Of a stretch of 64,000 nt of DNA, positions 52,401-62,578 are shown piece by piece (the first letter of the stretch is position 1; each line of letters opens with the position of its first letter). This stretch comes from Stieleria magnilauensis. GTDB lineage: Bacteria; Planctomycetota; Planctomycetia; Pirellulales; Pirellulaceae. A model generated the notes under the pieces. The model made no database searches and was not told where the DNA came from. It saw nothing but the letters and a program-made list of their open reading frames with translations. The DNA lies in assembly GCA_007753675.1 (NCBI GenBank), contig CP036432.1, forward strand, positions 10,387,381 to 10,451,380, given 5' to 3'. The position numbers and the translations under genes are program-made.

Positions 52401-54941
52401 CTAGCGCGACCGGAAGATCTCGCTGGTCAGGACCTCGATCACGATCGTTCGTAGCCCGGCCTCCTTGTCTGCCTGGACTCGCGCTGCCAGGTCGTCGATC
52501 GCGAAGCGGTCTGTCACTTCCATCTGACGGCCCGTCGCGTAGGTGAGTAGTTTCTCGATCAGGCTGCGCGTGAATTGGTCTTGTCGGCTCGCTCGCAAGA
52601 CGGCTTTGAAACTCGAAAAGTCACCAAACGTTTCTCCCGACGGCAGCTTTCCCGATGGATCGATCTTAGCCGCGGAACCCTTACCCTTGGGCTTCGGGTA
52701 CTTCGCCCGCCAGCGTCCGATCGGATCATAGGTTTCCAGCGCGAAGCCGAGCGGGTCGATGTTTCGATGGCAGACGAAACACGTTTTGTCTTCGCTGTGT
52801 CTAGTCAACTTCTCGCGAATCGTCTTCGCTCCACTGACATCGGCGTCGATCGAGGGCACTTCGTCCGGTGGCGGAGGCGGGGTGATGCCGAGGATGTTTT
52901 CCATCACCCACACACCGCGTGTCACCGGCGAGGTGTCGACGCCGTTGGCGCTGACGGTCAACACACCCGCCATCCCCAAAACGCCTCCACGCTGTTTGTT
53001 GCCGGCCAGACTGACACGTTGAAAGCCGTCGGCCAGACGGAGCGTTTTTTGTTCGGGCAACCCGTACAACTTAGCGAGCTTCTTGTCGACAAAGGTGTAA
53101 TCGGCGTCCAAAAAATCGCTCACCGGACCGTCGTTGTCCAACAGATGCCGAAAGAACCGTCTCGCTTCCTGCTTCATCGACTCCGGCAAGTTTTCGGCGT
53201 AATACTGTGGGGCGTCTTTGCGCGGCGGCGGCAGATTGCCGATGTTGCGAAGGTTCAACCAGCTATCGGTAAATCCACTGACGAACGCATCGGAACGTTC
53301 ATCATCGAGCATTCGCACGATCTGCTTATTCAACTCGCCAGGCTCGGTCAGCTTGCCCTCGTCCGCTGCGGCGAAAAGTTCCTCATCCGGTGGCGCTGCC
53401 CACAATGCATACGACAGACGCGACGCGAGATCGTGGGGTCCGAGTAACGTTTCCTGTTCCGGAGTGATTTCGCTGAGGTAAAGAAACGAGGGTGAGCACA
53501 GCATCATCTTCAACGTGTCCAAGGCGGCCTGCCGCGGCGTCGCATCGTCTGACAATCGCTGCTGATAAAACGTCTCGATCCGATCGCGATCGGAATCGTT
53601 CAACGGGCGCCGGTAGGCACGCCGTCCGAACGCCAACAGCTGCTCGAGCGCATGATCGGCCTGAAAACCTTTCGGTCCAAACACGGCGACCTGTTCGTTC
53701 CCGCCGTGTGGTTCCTCGATCGGACCGTGGACCTTGATCTCCCCGATCCGGATGTGGGGCAATTTGCCTTCGCGAAGGATGTGGGTTCGGCTGACACCGG
53801 CATTGTATTTCTTGGGGTCGAACTCGTCCTTGTAGCGTTGGTTGACCTCGATCACCGAAGCCCGCGATTCGTAGGGGCCGTTGGGAAAGATAAATCGCGG
53901 TGTCTGTCCGGCTTCGAGCCAAACGCGGAACGTCAACCATTCCGGCTGCTCATCCGGCACGATCGCCTGCCCCAGGATCGGTTCGATCGCTTGGGGGTAA
54001 TGGATGTGTCCCTTTGTGACGTCGCCGGGAACGACGGCCAGTTGAAAGGGCTCGGAAAAGTCGATGCGAAAGATTTTTGGATCGTAGTGGGTGTCGCGGT
54101 GCATCGCCTGGGCGTGGACTTCAATGTCGTAAAGTCCCGCGACCGGTACGCCGCTTAAAAAGTCTTCGATGTGCCCGTAGCCGCCCTGCCGCGTGTCGGT
54201 GTTGGGCTGTTCGTAGAGACAAAGGTACTCGTAGTTCAACGCGCTTCGGTGCGGGTTGGAGAGTTCTTCGTACTGACGAAAATTGTCGCGAAAGTGCCAC
54301 GTCTTCGGCTCCATCGCCGGCTTGCCCAGACGAGCTTCCACCAGTCGGTTGGCGGCCTGGAAGTACTGGTCGAGCAGAAAGCCGGACGTCACCAGGGATT
54401 CGCCCAGGTTGTCCATGTGGCCGACGGTGTTGTCCTTCGGGAAGTCAGCGGTCAGTCCCAGCGTGTCGACGCGACGATCGAACAGTGTCGCCAGCGTGTT
54501 TTCATATTCACGATTGGAAAGCCGGCGCATCACCGTCCGCCCGCCGGATCCCTTCAACCGCTGGCGGGACGCTTCGATGCCGCGGCGCAAGGTGCCCAGC
54601 AGTGCCAGACGCTCAGCGTCGGTCGGCTGCGGCGCGTCTTCCGGGGGCATCAGCTTGAGCGTCAGCTGATCGACAATTTCGTCGGCGGTGATTTGTTGCT
54701 CGACCGAGGCGAGCGGCAACTTGAACGAGTCAAACTCGCGGTCGCCCTCGGCCGAATCGGCGTCATGACACTTGGCGCAGTATTGACCGAGAAAGTCAGC
54801 GACGACCGCCTGGGGCGTTGTCGGCGGTTGGGCGTCGGGTTCCGATTCCGCTGCCCGAAGCGAGGTCCCGGCGGCGACAAACGCGACCGTGAGCCACGCG
54901 GCGCGAATCGATCCCCCGCCGAAGCACTCAAAGGAAAACAT
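52401..54941 (-). CDS. DUF1592-type secreted cytochrome-like protein
   Basis: An 846-residue protein from ATG 54941 with signal peptide AWLTVAFVAAGTSLRAAES. Heme-binding-type CxxCH motifs occur at GQYCAKCHDADSAEGD near the N terminus and at TCFVCHRNIDPLGFALETYD near the C terminus. Between them are the DUF1587/DUF1592/DUF1588/DUF1585 blocks, for example RLSNREYENTLATLFD, LASRLSYALWAAPPDEELF and RGVWVMENILGITPPPPPDE. This is a planctomycete hallmark family of unknown function. It lies 13 bp downstream of its usual partner, a DUF1552 gene, on the same strand. The 5' extension to 55097 is not used. Confidence 0.93.
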   Translation of the reverse strand: MFSFECFGGGSIRAAWLTVAFVAAGTSLRAAESEPDAQPPTTPQAVVADFLGQYCAKCHDADSAEGDREFDSFKLPLASVEQQITADEIVDQLTLKLMPPEDAPQPTDAERLALLGTLRRGIEASRQRLKGSGGRTVMRRLSNREYENTLATLFDRRVDTLGLTADFPKDNTVGHMDNLGESLVTSGFLLDQYFQAANRLVEARLGKPAMEPKTWHFRDNFRQYEELSNPHRSALNYEYLCLYEQPNTDTRQGGYGHIEDFLSGVPVAGLYDIEVHAQAMHRDTHYDPKIFRIDFSEPFQLAVVPGDVTKGHIHYPQAIEPILGQAIVPDEQPEWLTFRVWLEAGQTPRFIFPNGPYESRASVIEVNQRYKDEFDPKKYNAGVSRTHILREGKLPHIRIGEIKVHGPIEEPHGGNEQVAVFGPKGFQADHALEQLLAFGRRAYRRPLNDSDRDRIETFYQQRLSDDATPRQAALDTLKMMLCSPSFLYLSEITPEQETLLGPHDLASRLSYALWAAPPDEELFAAADEGKLTEPGELNKQIVRMLDDERSDAFVSGFTDSWLNLRNIGNLPPPRKDAPQYYAENLPESMKQEARRFFRHLLDNDGPVSDFLDADYTFVDKKLAKLYGLPEQKTLRLADGFQRVSLAGNKQRGGVLGMAGVLTVSANGVDTSPVTRGVWVMENILGITPPPPPDEVPSIDADVSGAKTIREKLTRHSEDKTCFVCHRNIDPLGFALETYDPIGRWRAKYPKPKGKGSAAKIDPSGKLPSGETFGDFSSFKAVLRASRQDQFTRSLIEKLLTYATGRQMEVTDRFAIDDLAARVQADKEAGLRTIVIEVLTSEIFRSR

Positions 54942-54954
54942 GATATGCTCGCGA

Positions 54955-56238
54955 TTAGCAGAAGCTGCCGGTACTGGTTCCGAACGACTCCATCTGGACC
55001 CCCATCCGCTGGCCGATGTCGACGAAGAGGTTGCAGAGGGGAACCTTTCCGGGGCCATCGCTGGCGACCTTTTTGAATTCGCCGCGACCGTAACCACCGC
55101 CGGCCAGCACGATCGGCAGATCGTTGTTGGTGTGCGAATTTCCGTTCCCCATTCCGCTTCCGAACAACACGGCCGTTGAATCGAGCAACGTCTGATCCCC
55201 GTCCTCGATGGCGGCGAGTCGGCTCAGGAATTTGCCGAACTGTTCCAGTTGGTAGGTCTCCAGCGTGATCAGGTGCGCGATCGCTTCGTCGTCGTTGCCG
55301 TGATGCGAAAGGCTGTGGTAGGACTTGTCGATCCCAAGGTTTTGCGGCAGAAAGCTGCCGCCGATTTCCAAGGTGGCGACGCGTGTCGAGTCGGTCTGTA
55401 GGGCCAACGCGATCAGCTCGTACAACAACGGAAGATCCTCGACCGTGTTCCGATTGGCCGGTTTCTCAAACGGGGGCTCCGGCTTGGGCTGGTCGGCCCA
55501 TTGGCGACGAGATTGCAGACGTTTTTCGACGTCTCGGATCGAGCTGAAGTACTCGTCCAGCTTGGCTTTGTCTTCTCGGTTGACTTGTTTGGAAAGCGCC
55601 CCGGCCTCGTCGACGATCGAATCCAGGATCGAAGCCTGCAGCGAGTTTTCCCGGACCATTTCCGAGCGACGTTCTTTCGATTCGGTGACAAACAGCTTTT
55701 CGAACAGCTCTGCGGGGCCGGTGATCGGGGGCACGCGGACGCCGGACTTGGTCCAGGAGAGCTGGCAGCCGCCATGGATGCCGCCTTCGGACCCGACGGT
55801 GAGCGATGGGAAACGGGTCTGGGGCCCAATTTCATCGGCGATGAACTGGTCAATCGTGACGTTGCCATCGGGCCGTTGCTTGGACTCGTGGTGCAGCACG
55901 CCGGAGAGAAATGTGTGGACGGCAAAGTGTCCACCGCGAAGTCCGTGATCGAGCCCACGATAGACGGTGATCTGGTCGCGGTTTTCGGCCAGCGGCTTCA
56001 GCAGCGTGGTTTCCTCGAACGTTTTGCCGGGCGTCTCGGGGAAAAACTGTTTCTGTTGAAAGCCGAGCAAGTTACCCACCGCGACGAACCGACGGGCACC
56101 CGCACCGGCCCCACGAGACGCCCGAACCGGCAGCGCGTCACTGCCGGTCTCCGCCCGCAACGACGACAGCCCCGGCAGGGCAAGGGATCCGGCAAGGGAT
56201 TGAAGCACAACACGGCGGGGATGAACTGATTTGTACAT
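54955..56238 (-). CDS. DUF1552 family secreted protein
   Basis: A 427-residue protein with a Tat-like N terminus (HPRRVVLQSLAGSLALPGLS). DUF1552 blocks are visible: YRGLDHGLRGGHFAVHTFLS, FPSLTVGSEGG, SSIRDVEKRLQSR, and near the C terminus VLFGSGMGNGNSHTNNDLPI. These proteins always accompany DUF1592 proteins in planctomycetes and Verrucomicrobia and may act as periplasmic partners; the fold resembles the alkaline phosphatase/DUF1501 group. It is the first gene of a two-gene unit with DUF1592, 13 bp apart. It is divergent from the WD40-type kinase gene. Confidence 0.92.
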   Translation of the reverse strand: MYKSVHPRRVVLQSLAGSLALPGLSSLRAETGSDALPVRASRGAGAGARRFVAVGNLLGFQQKQFFPETPGKTFEETTLLKPLAENRDQITVYRGLDHGLRGGHFAVHTFLSGVLHHESKQRPDGNVTIDQFIADEIGPQTRFPSLTVGSEGGIHGGCQLSWTKSGVRVPPITGPAELFEKLFVTESKERRSEMVRENSLQASILDSIVDEAGALSKQVNREDKAKLDEYFSSIRDVEKRLQSRRQWADQPKPEPPFEKPANRNTVEDLPLLYELIALALQTDSTRVATLEIGGSFLPQNLGIDKSYHSLSHHGNDDEAIAHLITLETYQLEQFGKFLSRLAAIEDGDQTLLDSTAVLFGSGMGNGNSHTNNDLPIVLAGGGYGRGEFKKVASDGPGKVPLCNLFVDIGQRMGVQMESFGTSTGSFC

Positions 56239-56561
56239 GTAGACAGTTTAGCCGAAAGTTTCCGACAAAACCAACATCAGCAGCGGATGCCATAGACCAC
56301 CCCAATGGCAGCGAACGCCCGCTGCACTCCAGGGTTCGGCAGAGGGTTGTTGAGCTGGCGGACGACGTCAACCGTTGACGATTTCATACGATCCTATGAT
56401 GGATGAGCGGTCAAAACGTTGGGCCGTGCGTAGTTGATGTCTACCAGAACGGAAACACCGTTTTCGGCGTTAAAAAAAGTGTCGATGTGTTACAATGAAG
56501 GTGTCATGACGCATGTCCGACATCACGAAAATTCTCGGCCGAATTGATGCCCGATTGATCC
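56239..56561. other. divergent promoter region between DUF1552 and kinase genes
   Basis: This 323-bp region has no gene. On the plus strand TACAAT at 56491-56496, 66 bp before the kinase start, fits a -10 box; the corresponding -35 is weak. An A-rich stretch (TTAAAAAAAGT) lies just upstream. An in-frame stop at 56556-56558 shows that translation of the kinase cannot start upstream of GTG 56562. Confidence 0.4.
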
Positions 56562-59500
56562 GTGAAGAGTCAACCCAATTGCCCGTCGGCCCGTCGTCTC
56601 TATGAACAAGCGATCGCGTTAGACGACGAAGCGTTGCAGCGATCGTTTCTCGACGAGCAGTGCCGCGACGACCCGGCATTGCGGGAGCGGGTCGAGCGTC
56701 TCTTGCAAGCGCGTCGAGAACAGACGAGTCATTTGTTGCGTCAAGCCGTCGAGTCTGACAGCAAGGATTGGGACGAGAAACCGACTGAGTTATTCAACCG
56801 GAAAACGGAATCAGGTGTGGATCGGTTGTCGACCTCAGGTACGACGACTGACTTTCACGACCCGAGCCGATTCGAACCGCCCTCGATCCCTGCGTACCGT
56901 CTGGTACGGGTGATCGGCGAAGGCGGCATGGGAACGGTCTATCTGGCCGAGCAAACCGAACCGATCCGACGTGAAGTCGCTGTGAAGGTGATCAAGCCGG
57001 GAATGGATTCCGAGGAAGTGATCGCCCGATTCCAGGCGGAACGTCAGGCATTGGCGATGATGGACCACACGAATATCGCGAAGGTTTATGAAAGCGGTAC
57101 GACCGAGCGAGGCCGTCCGTACTTTGTGATGGAACTGGTTCGCGGCCTGCCCATCACCAGCTACTGCAAAAAGCACGGACTGAATCTACGCGAACGGTTG
57201 GAACTGTGCGTCGATCTGTGCATGGCCGTTCAACACGCCCATCAGCGTGGCGTGATTCACCGTGACCTGAAGCCCACCAATGTTCTGGTCACCGTGCAGG
57301 ACGACAAACCGATCGTCAAAGTCATCGATTTCGGTGTTTCCAAAGCGCTGCATGGTGAACTGGCCGGAAGAACGCTGCTGACACACGGTTCACAATTGAT
57401 CGGAACGCCGCTCTACATGGCGCCAGAACAGGCGAGACGGACACACTACGACGTTGACACTCGCGTCGACGTCTATTCGATCGGCGTCGTTCTGTACGAG
57501 TTGCTGACCGACACCACCCCCATCGATCGAGAAACGCTCAAGCAGATTGGTATCGAAGAATTCTACAGTCTGCTTGCACGACGGGAGCCGGCTCGGCCGA
57601 GCCAGCGCGTCAGTGGTCTGCGGACCGATCAATCGCCGCCAGCGGACCGACTTGTCGATGGCACGGGCTTTGACGCGAAGCTTCTCAAGCGAGAGTTGGA
57701 CTGGATCGTGATGAAGGCGATCGATCGGGATCGCGAACGGCGTTACGCGTCGGCGAGCGAGTTCGCCGAGGATCTGCGGCGGTATCTCGATGGCGATCCG
57801 GTGGAGGCCTGCCCGCCGTCCTGGGCGTATCGGTTTCGCAAAACGGCACGTCAGTACCGGGTTGAACTGAGTGTGTTGGCGTTGGCGATGGCCACCCTGA
57901 TCGTCATCTCCGGGGTTTCGCTGTGGCAGATGGCGGCGGTGGATGCGGCGCGACGTGAGAGTGAACGACGTGAGCGCCACGCGGTCGAACTTCTGCAGGC
58001 GTTGAAGTTGCAGCGCGCCCTGACGACGTTGAGCAACGACAATCTGAAGCGGCTGCATGTCTTGACCACGGACCTTCGCTCGGACCCGCTGCCGACCGAC
58101 GGGATCTCTCCGCCGCCCGACCTCGCGAACCTGTTGATGAACGTTGCGGTTCGTCCGACCCGAGGCTCCTTCGCCAACTCGTCCGCCGTCAATGGTCTGG
58201 CGGTGACGCGAGACGGAACGAAAGCGCTCAGTGTCGACGATCAGGGTGACGTCAAGCTTTGGGATTTGAACGCACCCGATGCCACCGGGCAATGGATCGG
58301 ATCCTACGAGAAACCGGCTCAAGCGGTCGCGATTTCCCCTGACGGCCGCACCGCAGCGACCGGCAGCAAGTCCCGGATCGTGTCGTTCTGGAACCTGGAA
58401 AACGGAATGCTGATTCGCAGTTTACCCCCGCTGGAATCGGGCGTCGAAACGATACGCTGGTCTCCCGACGGCCGGTTTGTCGCCGCCGGTGCCCGTTACA
58501 GCCAAGTCTGGGTGGGTGACGCCGAAGGCAATGAATTGTTCCGCATCGACAACGACCATCGACACGAAAGTCTGCTGTTTACATCAGACAGCAAGAAGCT
58601 GATTGTTCCGACCCGTGTGGACATCTCCGTTTACGACATGACGTCGGGCAAGAAGATCCGCAGCATCGCCACCCAACCGCTGACGAATGTGCGAACCCTC
58701 TGTTTCGCCGGTCGGAATGACCAGTGGCTCGTCGCCGGCGAGCGTTTCAAAGAATCGTTGATCATCCTGGATTTCAAAAGCGGAAAACTGTTGGGACAAG
58801 TGCCGCTGGGCGTCTCCTATCCGCGTTCCCTCTGCGCCGCGGGGAACGGCATGTGGCTGCGCGCGAGTTTTTCGGACGGCCGGATTCAGTTGATCCAGCT
58901 TTCACCGGCCAACGCAGGAGCTTCGGCGACCGGCCGCGTCGTCTCGCAGATTCTCGCACATCGACCGGCACCGGATCATCGTTTGCCGCTAGCGTCGCTG
59001 CCCGGTGACACGTTGTTCGTCTCCGGCGGCCAGGACGGAAACATCCATCGCTGGCACCAACATGACCTTCGATCGACGGAGCTTCGCAAACGGCCCGAAT
59101 CGGTGTTGGCGAGCTATTTGATCCCGGAAACGGGAAGCGTCTATCACGTTCATCACGACCAGCGGCGACCGTTTGCCGCCCGTTCAAGCATCTTCTCTCC
59201 GTCGATCACCAATGCGATGTTCGCCGCTGCGAACGGACAAACGATCTGGATCGTCGCCGCCGCCGACCAACAACCGGTCGCCGAAATTGCTTCGCCGCTC
59301 GACCGACATCGCGATGTCGCATTGTCGGCCGAAGGAGACACACTGGTGGCCGGATCCGAGACGCAGGTGTGCGTCTGGAAATCGAACGACGGTTGGAAGT
59401 CGCATGAACTGTTGAATCGATTCGAGATCACGCATGACGCACCGCCGGTTCTTTGCGACGGTGGTGAGACACTGATCATCGATGATGCCGCCGGACATCG

Positions 59501-59939
59501 AGTCCTGGCAATCGATGTTCAATCCGGACAGCAAACCGAGCTTGCGACGGACGTGACCGTGTCCTTCATTTGCCTCGATGCCGATGCAACCCGATTGGGC
59601 CTGATTGCTGAGAATCGGATCCAAATCGTTGATCGCCAGACCGCTGCGGTGCTGATCGAGACAGATCAGTACTACGGCATCACGCGATTGTGTTTCAGCG
59701 ACGACGGCACGACTTTGCTGGAAGGACGCCGCGACGGTCGTGTCTATGTCTGGCATCTGCCGACGCGCCAACGACTCGGACTGCTCTACGAACCCGAGCA
59801 TTCCGTCGGCACGTTGCTCCGCTGGCAAGTCGCACAGGAAAGCCGTCGTCTAATGCTGGAGTTCGCCAGCGATTACGGCGGCACCGACCTGCTCCTGTTG
59901 CCCGGCCAGATGGACCGGAAAGCACAGACCGACCGGTAA
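56562..59939 (+). CDS. Ser/Thr protein kinase with WD40-like propeller
   Basis: A 1125-residue Hanks-type kinase. The N-terminal 100 residues form a helical region often seen in planctomycete kinases (LLQARREQTSHLL). The kinase domain (about 115-420) has VIGEGGMGTVYLAEQ, VAVKVIKPGM (Lys), GVIHRDLKPTNVLV (HRD) and VIDFGVSKAL (DFG), all intact, so an active kinase is likely. A membrane helix follows at about 440-460 (VLALAMATLIVISGVSLWQM), and residues 530-1110 form WD40-like repeats (DGTKALSVDDQGDVKLWDLN, DGRTAATGSKSRIVSFWNLE). GTG 56562 is the start because a stop precedes it in frame. Confidence 0.92.
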   Translation: MKSQPNCPSARRLYEQAIALDDEALQRSFLDEQCRDDPALRERVERLLQARREQTSHLLRQAVESDSKDWDEKPTELFNRKTESGVDRLSTSGTTTDFHDPSRFEPPSIPAYRLVRVIGEGGMGTVYLAEQTEPIRREVAVKVIKPGMDSEEVIARFQAERQALAMMDHTNIAKVYESGTTERGRPYFVMELVRGLPITSYCKKHGLNLRERLELCVDLCMAVQHAHQRGVIHRDLKPTNVLVTVQDDKPIVKVIDFGVSKALHGELAGRTLLTHGSQLIGTPLYMAPEQARRTHYDVDTRVDVYSIGVVLYELLTDTTPIDRETLKQIGIEEFYSLLARREPARPSQRVSGLRTDQSPPADRLVDGTGFDAKLLKRELDWIVMKAIDRDRERRYASASEFAEDLRRYLDGDPVEACPPSWAYRFRKTARQYRVELSVLALAMATLIVISGVSLWQMAAVDAARRESERRERHAVELLQALKLQRALTTLSNDNLKRLHVLTTDLRSDPLPTDGISPPPDLANLLMNVAVRPTRGSFANSSAVNGLAVTRDGTKALSVDDQGDVKLWDLNAPDATGQWIGSYEKPAQAVAISPDGRTAATGSKSRIVSFWNLENGMLIRSLPPLESGVETIRWSPDGRFVAAGARYSQVWVGDAEGNELFRIDNDHRHESLLFTSDSKKLIVPTRVDISVYDMTSGKKIRSIATQPLTNVRTLCFAGRNDQWLVAGERFKESLIILDFKSGKLLGQVPLGVSYPRSLCAAGNGMWLRASFSDGRIQLIQLSPANAGASATGRVVSQILAHRPAPDHRLPLASLPGDTLFVSGGQDGNIHRWHQHDLRSTELRKRPESVLASYLIPETGSVYHVHHDQRRPFAARSSIFSPSITNAMFAAANGQTIWIVAAADQQPVAEIASPLDRHRDVALSAEGDTLVAGSETQVCVWKSNDGWKSHELLNRFEITHDAPPVLCDGGETLIIDDAAGHRVLAIDVQSGQQTELATDVTVSFICLDADATRLGLIAENRIQIVDRQTAAVLIETDQYYGITRLCFSDDGTTLLEGRRDGRVYVWHLPTRQRLGLLYEPEHSVGTLLRWQVAQESRRLMLEFASDYGGTDLLLLPGQMDRKAQTDR

Positions 59940-59993
59940 GCCCAGACCGTCCCTTAAGCAACAGAGAGGGCGTAACAAACGACAACGATCGTT

Positions 59994-60626
59994 TCAGCGG
60001 CGGCGACGCAGCAACATCCCACAGCTGATCAACCCGGCCAAGGCGGCGGAGGCGGGTTCGGGTACGGCGCTGATGCGCGCGACCGAAACGTTGTCGATGA
60101 ATAATCTTGACGTGCTGCCAAGGTTTGCACCTGTCGCGGCATTGAACTGCAGCGTGATCCCACCGCTCACATCCGATCCGGTGACGGGGCTGAAGCTGAA
60201 GCGTTGGTAATCATTGGTCAACGCGAGCGGTCCGCTGCCAAGAATCGGATTCGCCGATGTCCCTCCGCCGGCGATTTCAGAAAAGAACTCTGCGAAGGCC
60301 ACTCCGCCGCTGGTCCCAGCCCCCTTGGCGTCGAACGAAATTAAGATCGTTTCGCCAGCCGTGACCAGACCAACGCCAAGGTTGGCTTGCTTGACCACCA
60401 GAGCTGAACCGGAAACGTCGTTGAACAACTCACCGGCGAAGCCACCCGTTTTACTGTCGCTGGTGACGGCAAACGTTTGTGCGGGTGAAGCAAAGGATGT
60501 CCAGCCGCTGGTGTCCCCGGTTTCAAAGTCGCCGTTGACCGTCAGCTCCGCAGCGACGTCGCCGGGCGCGGCAAAGACAAAGGCCAAAACCAGTCCACTA
60601 AGACAAATCGGTTTCATCGCTGACAT
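59994..60626 (-). CDS. PEP-CTERM sorting domain protein with carbohydrate-binding-like fold
   Basis: A 210-residue secreted protein. It has a signal peptide (ICLSGLVLAFVFAAPGDVAAE) and a beta-sandwich with the NGDFETGDTSGWT start typical of CBM4/9-like or similar carbohydrate-binding modules. It ends in AVPEPASAALAGLISCGMLL plus RRRR, a PEP-CTERM tail recognised by exosortase. It is expected to be sorted to the cell surface or exported. It is convergent with the kinase gene, 54 bp away. No exosortase gene is in the window. Confidence 0.9.
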   Translation of the reverse strand: MSAMKPICLSGLVLAFVFAAPGDVAAELTVNGDFETGDTSGWTSFASPAQTFAVTSDSKTGGFAGELFNDVSGSALVVKQANLGVGLVTAGETILISFDAKGAGTSGGVAFAEFFSEIAGGGTSANPILGSGPLALTNDYQRFSFSPVTGSDVSGGITLQFNAATGANLGSTSRLFIDNVSVARISAVPEPASAALAGLISCGMLLRRRR

Positions 60627-60754
60627 CGCATTACTTCGAATTGGGGACGCTGAACATTGTCACCCTACACGAATCAACAGAGCTCCACGATTATTCCGCC
60701 GAGTTTGTCGAAATTGACACGGCTGCGGTTCACCCCCCCCGCTGAACATCAATC

Positions 60755-61801
60755 TCAAGCGGAGGCGCGGTCGATGCGATCCATGATCGCGCGACCGATG
60801 CCGGACCTGTCACACTGATCGATCACGATCAAGCTGCACTCGGTCGCATCGGCTTGGCGGATCGCGGTGAACAGGTGCTGCGCCACTTCGTTCAGGTCAC
60901 CGGTTCGGCTGAGTGATCGATACCAACCGAAGCGGGCGGCTTCGCAGTCGGGCAGCGGGGCAAAGACGATTCGGGCGACACGTGACGGGTCAACCTCTTC
61001 GGCCTGCCAGGCAGCGACGACCCGCAACGGCTTCGCCGGCGAGTAGTGTTTTGCCAGCATGCCAGGTGCGGGCATCGCCTCAAGCGGACCGCTTCTCTCT
61101 GGGGCGTTGTTACCGACTTTGCTCTCGACGGTGTCATCCTTGCCGGCGCGCTGGGCGAGCTTGACGGACCCGAACGCGTCTTGGAGCTGTTCCACCGAGA
61201 TGCCTCCCGGTCGCAGCAATTCGACTCCGTCACGCTGCAGCCGGATGATCGTTGACTCCAGTCCACATTCACATTCACCGCCATCGAGGATCATTGCGAC
61301 CTCGTCGCCGAGCCCTTGCCGGACGTGTTCGGCGCAGGTCGGGCTGACGTAGTTGGACGGGTTGGCACTGGGTGCGGCGATCGGGAACTCGCACGCGGCC
61401 AGCAACGATCGCATCACCGGATGGCTGGGGACACGGACGGCAACGGTCGGCGCTCCGGCGGTGACTTCATCGACCACATCGGCGGAACGGGGAACCACGA
61501 CGGTCAACGGCCCGGGCCAAAACGCGGCGGCGCGTTGCCATTGGTCGGCCAGCCATCGGGGATGATCGACGTGAACCCAGCGCCGCGCCGATTCGGGCGA
61601 GTCGACATGGATGATCAGCGGGTTATTGGCCGGCCGGCCTTTGGCCTGGAAGATCTTGCGGACCGCCACCGGATTGGTGGCATCGGCGGCCAAGCCATAA
61701 ACCGTTTCGGTGGGAACACCGACCAGTTGTCCGTCGGCAAGGAGTCTGGCCGCCTCGGCGATCGAAGCATTCGATGCGGCTTTGATCTTGGAACTGGACA
61801 C
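60755..61801 (-). CDS. L-threonylcarbamoyladenylate synthase (Sua5-type)
   Basis: A 348-residue Sua5/YwlC-family enzyme that makes threonylcarbamoyl-AMP, the first step of t6A modification of ANN-decoding tRNAs. The YrdC domain carries GQLVGVPTETVYGLAADATN, KGRPANNPLIIHVD, AVRVPSHPVMRSLL and PIAAPSANPSNYVSPT. The C-terminal Sua5 domain (about residues 235-345) follows the linker GPLEAMPAPGMLAKHYSPAK. The start is GTG 61801. The stop of rph is 7 bp upstream, so it is the last gene of a short unit with rph. Confidence 0.93.
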   Translation of the reverse strand: MSSSKIKAASNASIAEAARLLADGQLVGVPTETVYGLAADATNPVAVRKIFQAKGRPANNPLIIHVDSPESARRWVHVDHPRWLADQWQRAAAFWPGPLTVVVPRSADVVDEVTAGAPTVAVRVPSHPVMRSLLAACEFPIAAPSANPSNYVSPTCAEHVRQGLGDEVAMILDGGECECGLESTIIRLQRDGVELLRPGGISVEQLQDAFGSVKLAQRAGKDDTVESKVGNNAPERSGPLEAMPAPGMLAKHYSPAKPLRVVAAWQAEEVDPSRVARIVFAPLPDCEAARFGWYRSLSRTGDLNEVAQHLFTAIRQADATECSLIVIDQCDRSGIGRAIMDRIDRASA

Positions 61802-61808
61802 GTGACAG

Positions 61809-62504
61809 TCAGCCGATCACATCGCGTTGCAACGTCGTCAGCTCGGCGATTCCCTTGCGGGCCATCGCCAGCATGGCGGCCAATTGGTCGTCGTCAAAGG
61901 TTGCTTCTTCGCCGGTGCCTTGGATTTCCACGAACTTGCCGCGACCGGTCATGACGACGTTCATGTCGACGTCGGCGGCGAAATCCAGTTCGTAGTCAAG
62001 ATCCAGTTTGACGGTGTCCTTGATCACTCCCACACTGATCGCGGCGATGCTATCGCGCAGCGGACCTTCACCGATCTTCGCATCGGGCAATTCATTTTGC
62101 ACCGCTTTGGCCAGCGCGATGAACCCGCCGGTGATCGATGCGGTTCGCGTGCCGCCGTCGGCTTGCAGGACATCGCAATCGACGACGATGGAGCGTTCGC
62201 CGAGTGCCTTCAGGTCCACCACGGCACGCAGCGACCGGCCGATCAACCGCTGGATTTCCGTCGTCCGTCCGTCCACCTTGCTGCGTTCGCGTCGCTTCCG
62301 CGGCACGGTGCTGCCGGGCAGCATGTTGTATTCGGCGGTGACCCAGCCCTTGCCCTTGCCTTCCATCCACGGCGGAACGCTGGGTTCAACCGATGCGGTG
62401 CACAGGACGATCGTGTTGCCGGACTTGTACAGCACGTTGGCGGGATGATGGGCCAGGTAGCCGAGTTGGATCTCGACCGGGCGTAGTTGATCGTCGGGGC
62501 GCAT
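61809..62504 (-). CDS. rph: ribonuclease PH
   Basis: A 231-residue phosphorolytic 3'-5' exonuclease trimming tRNA 3' ends. Family blocks are the N-terminal MRPDDQLRPVEIQLGYLAHH, VTAEYNMLPGSTVPRKRRER, GRTTEIQRLIGRSLRAVVDL and VDCDVLQADGGTRTASITGG, all with the expected Arg and Asp residues of the phosphate and catalytic sites. It is of typical length. It is preceded on the same strand by argF, with a 74-bp gap that contains a GTAAGC-family repeat. Confidence 0.95.
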   Translation of the reverse strand: MRPDDQLRPVEIQLGYLAHHPANVLYKSGNTIVLCTASVEPSVPPWMEGKGKGWVTAEYNMLPGSTVPRKRRERSKVDGRTTEIQRLIGRSLRAVVDLKALGERSIVVDCDVLQADGGTRTASITGGFIALAKAVQNELPDAKIGEGPLRDSIAAISVGVIKDTVKLDLDYELDFAADVDMNVVMTGRGKFVEIQGTGEEATFDDDQLAAMLAMARKGIAELTTLQRDVIG

Positions 62505-62556
62505 GGAGGGGGAGGTGAAGTGGGGTGAGAAAGGGAGGATTTGGTTTCCGGACGTC

Positions 62557-62576
62557 GCGTACGCTTCCAGCTTGCG
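62557..62576. repeat. single GTACGCTTCCAGCTTGCG repeat arm
   Basis: GCGTACGCTTCCAGCTTGCG matches the arm of the inverted repeat at 1569-1589 with one change. Only one arm is obvious here. It lies 2 bp after the argF stop codon, again in the 3' end position of a gene. Confidence 0.55.
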
Positions 62577-62578
62577 AC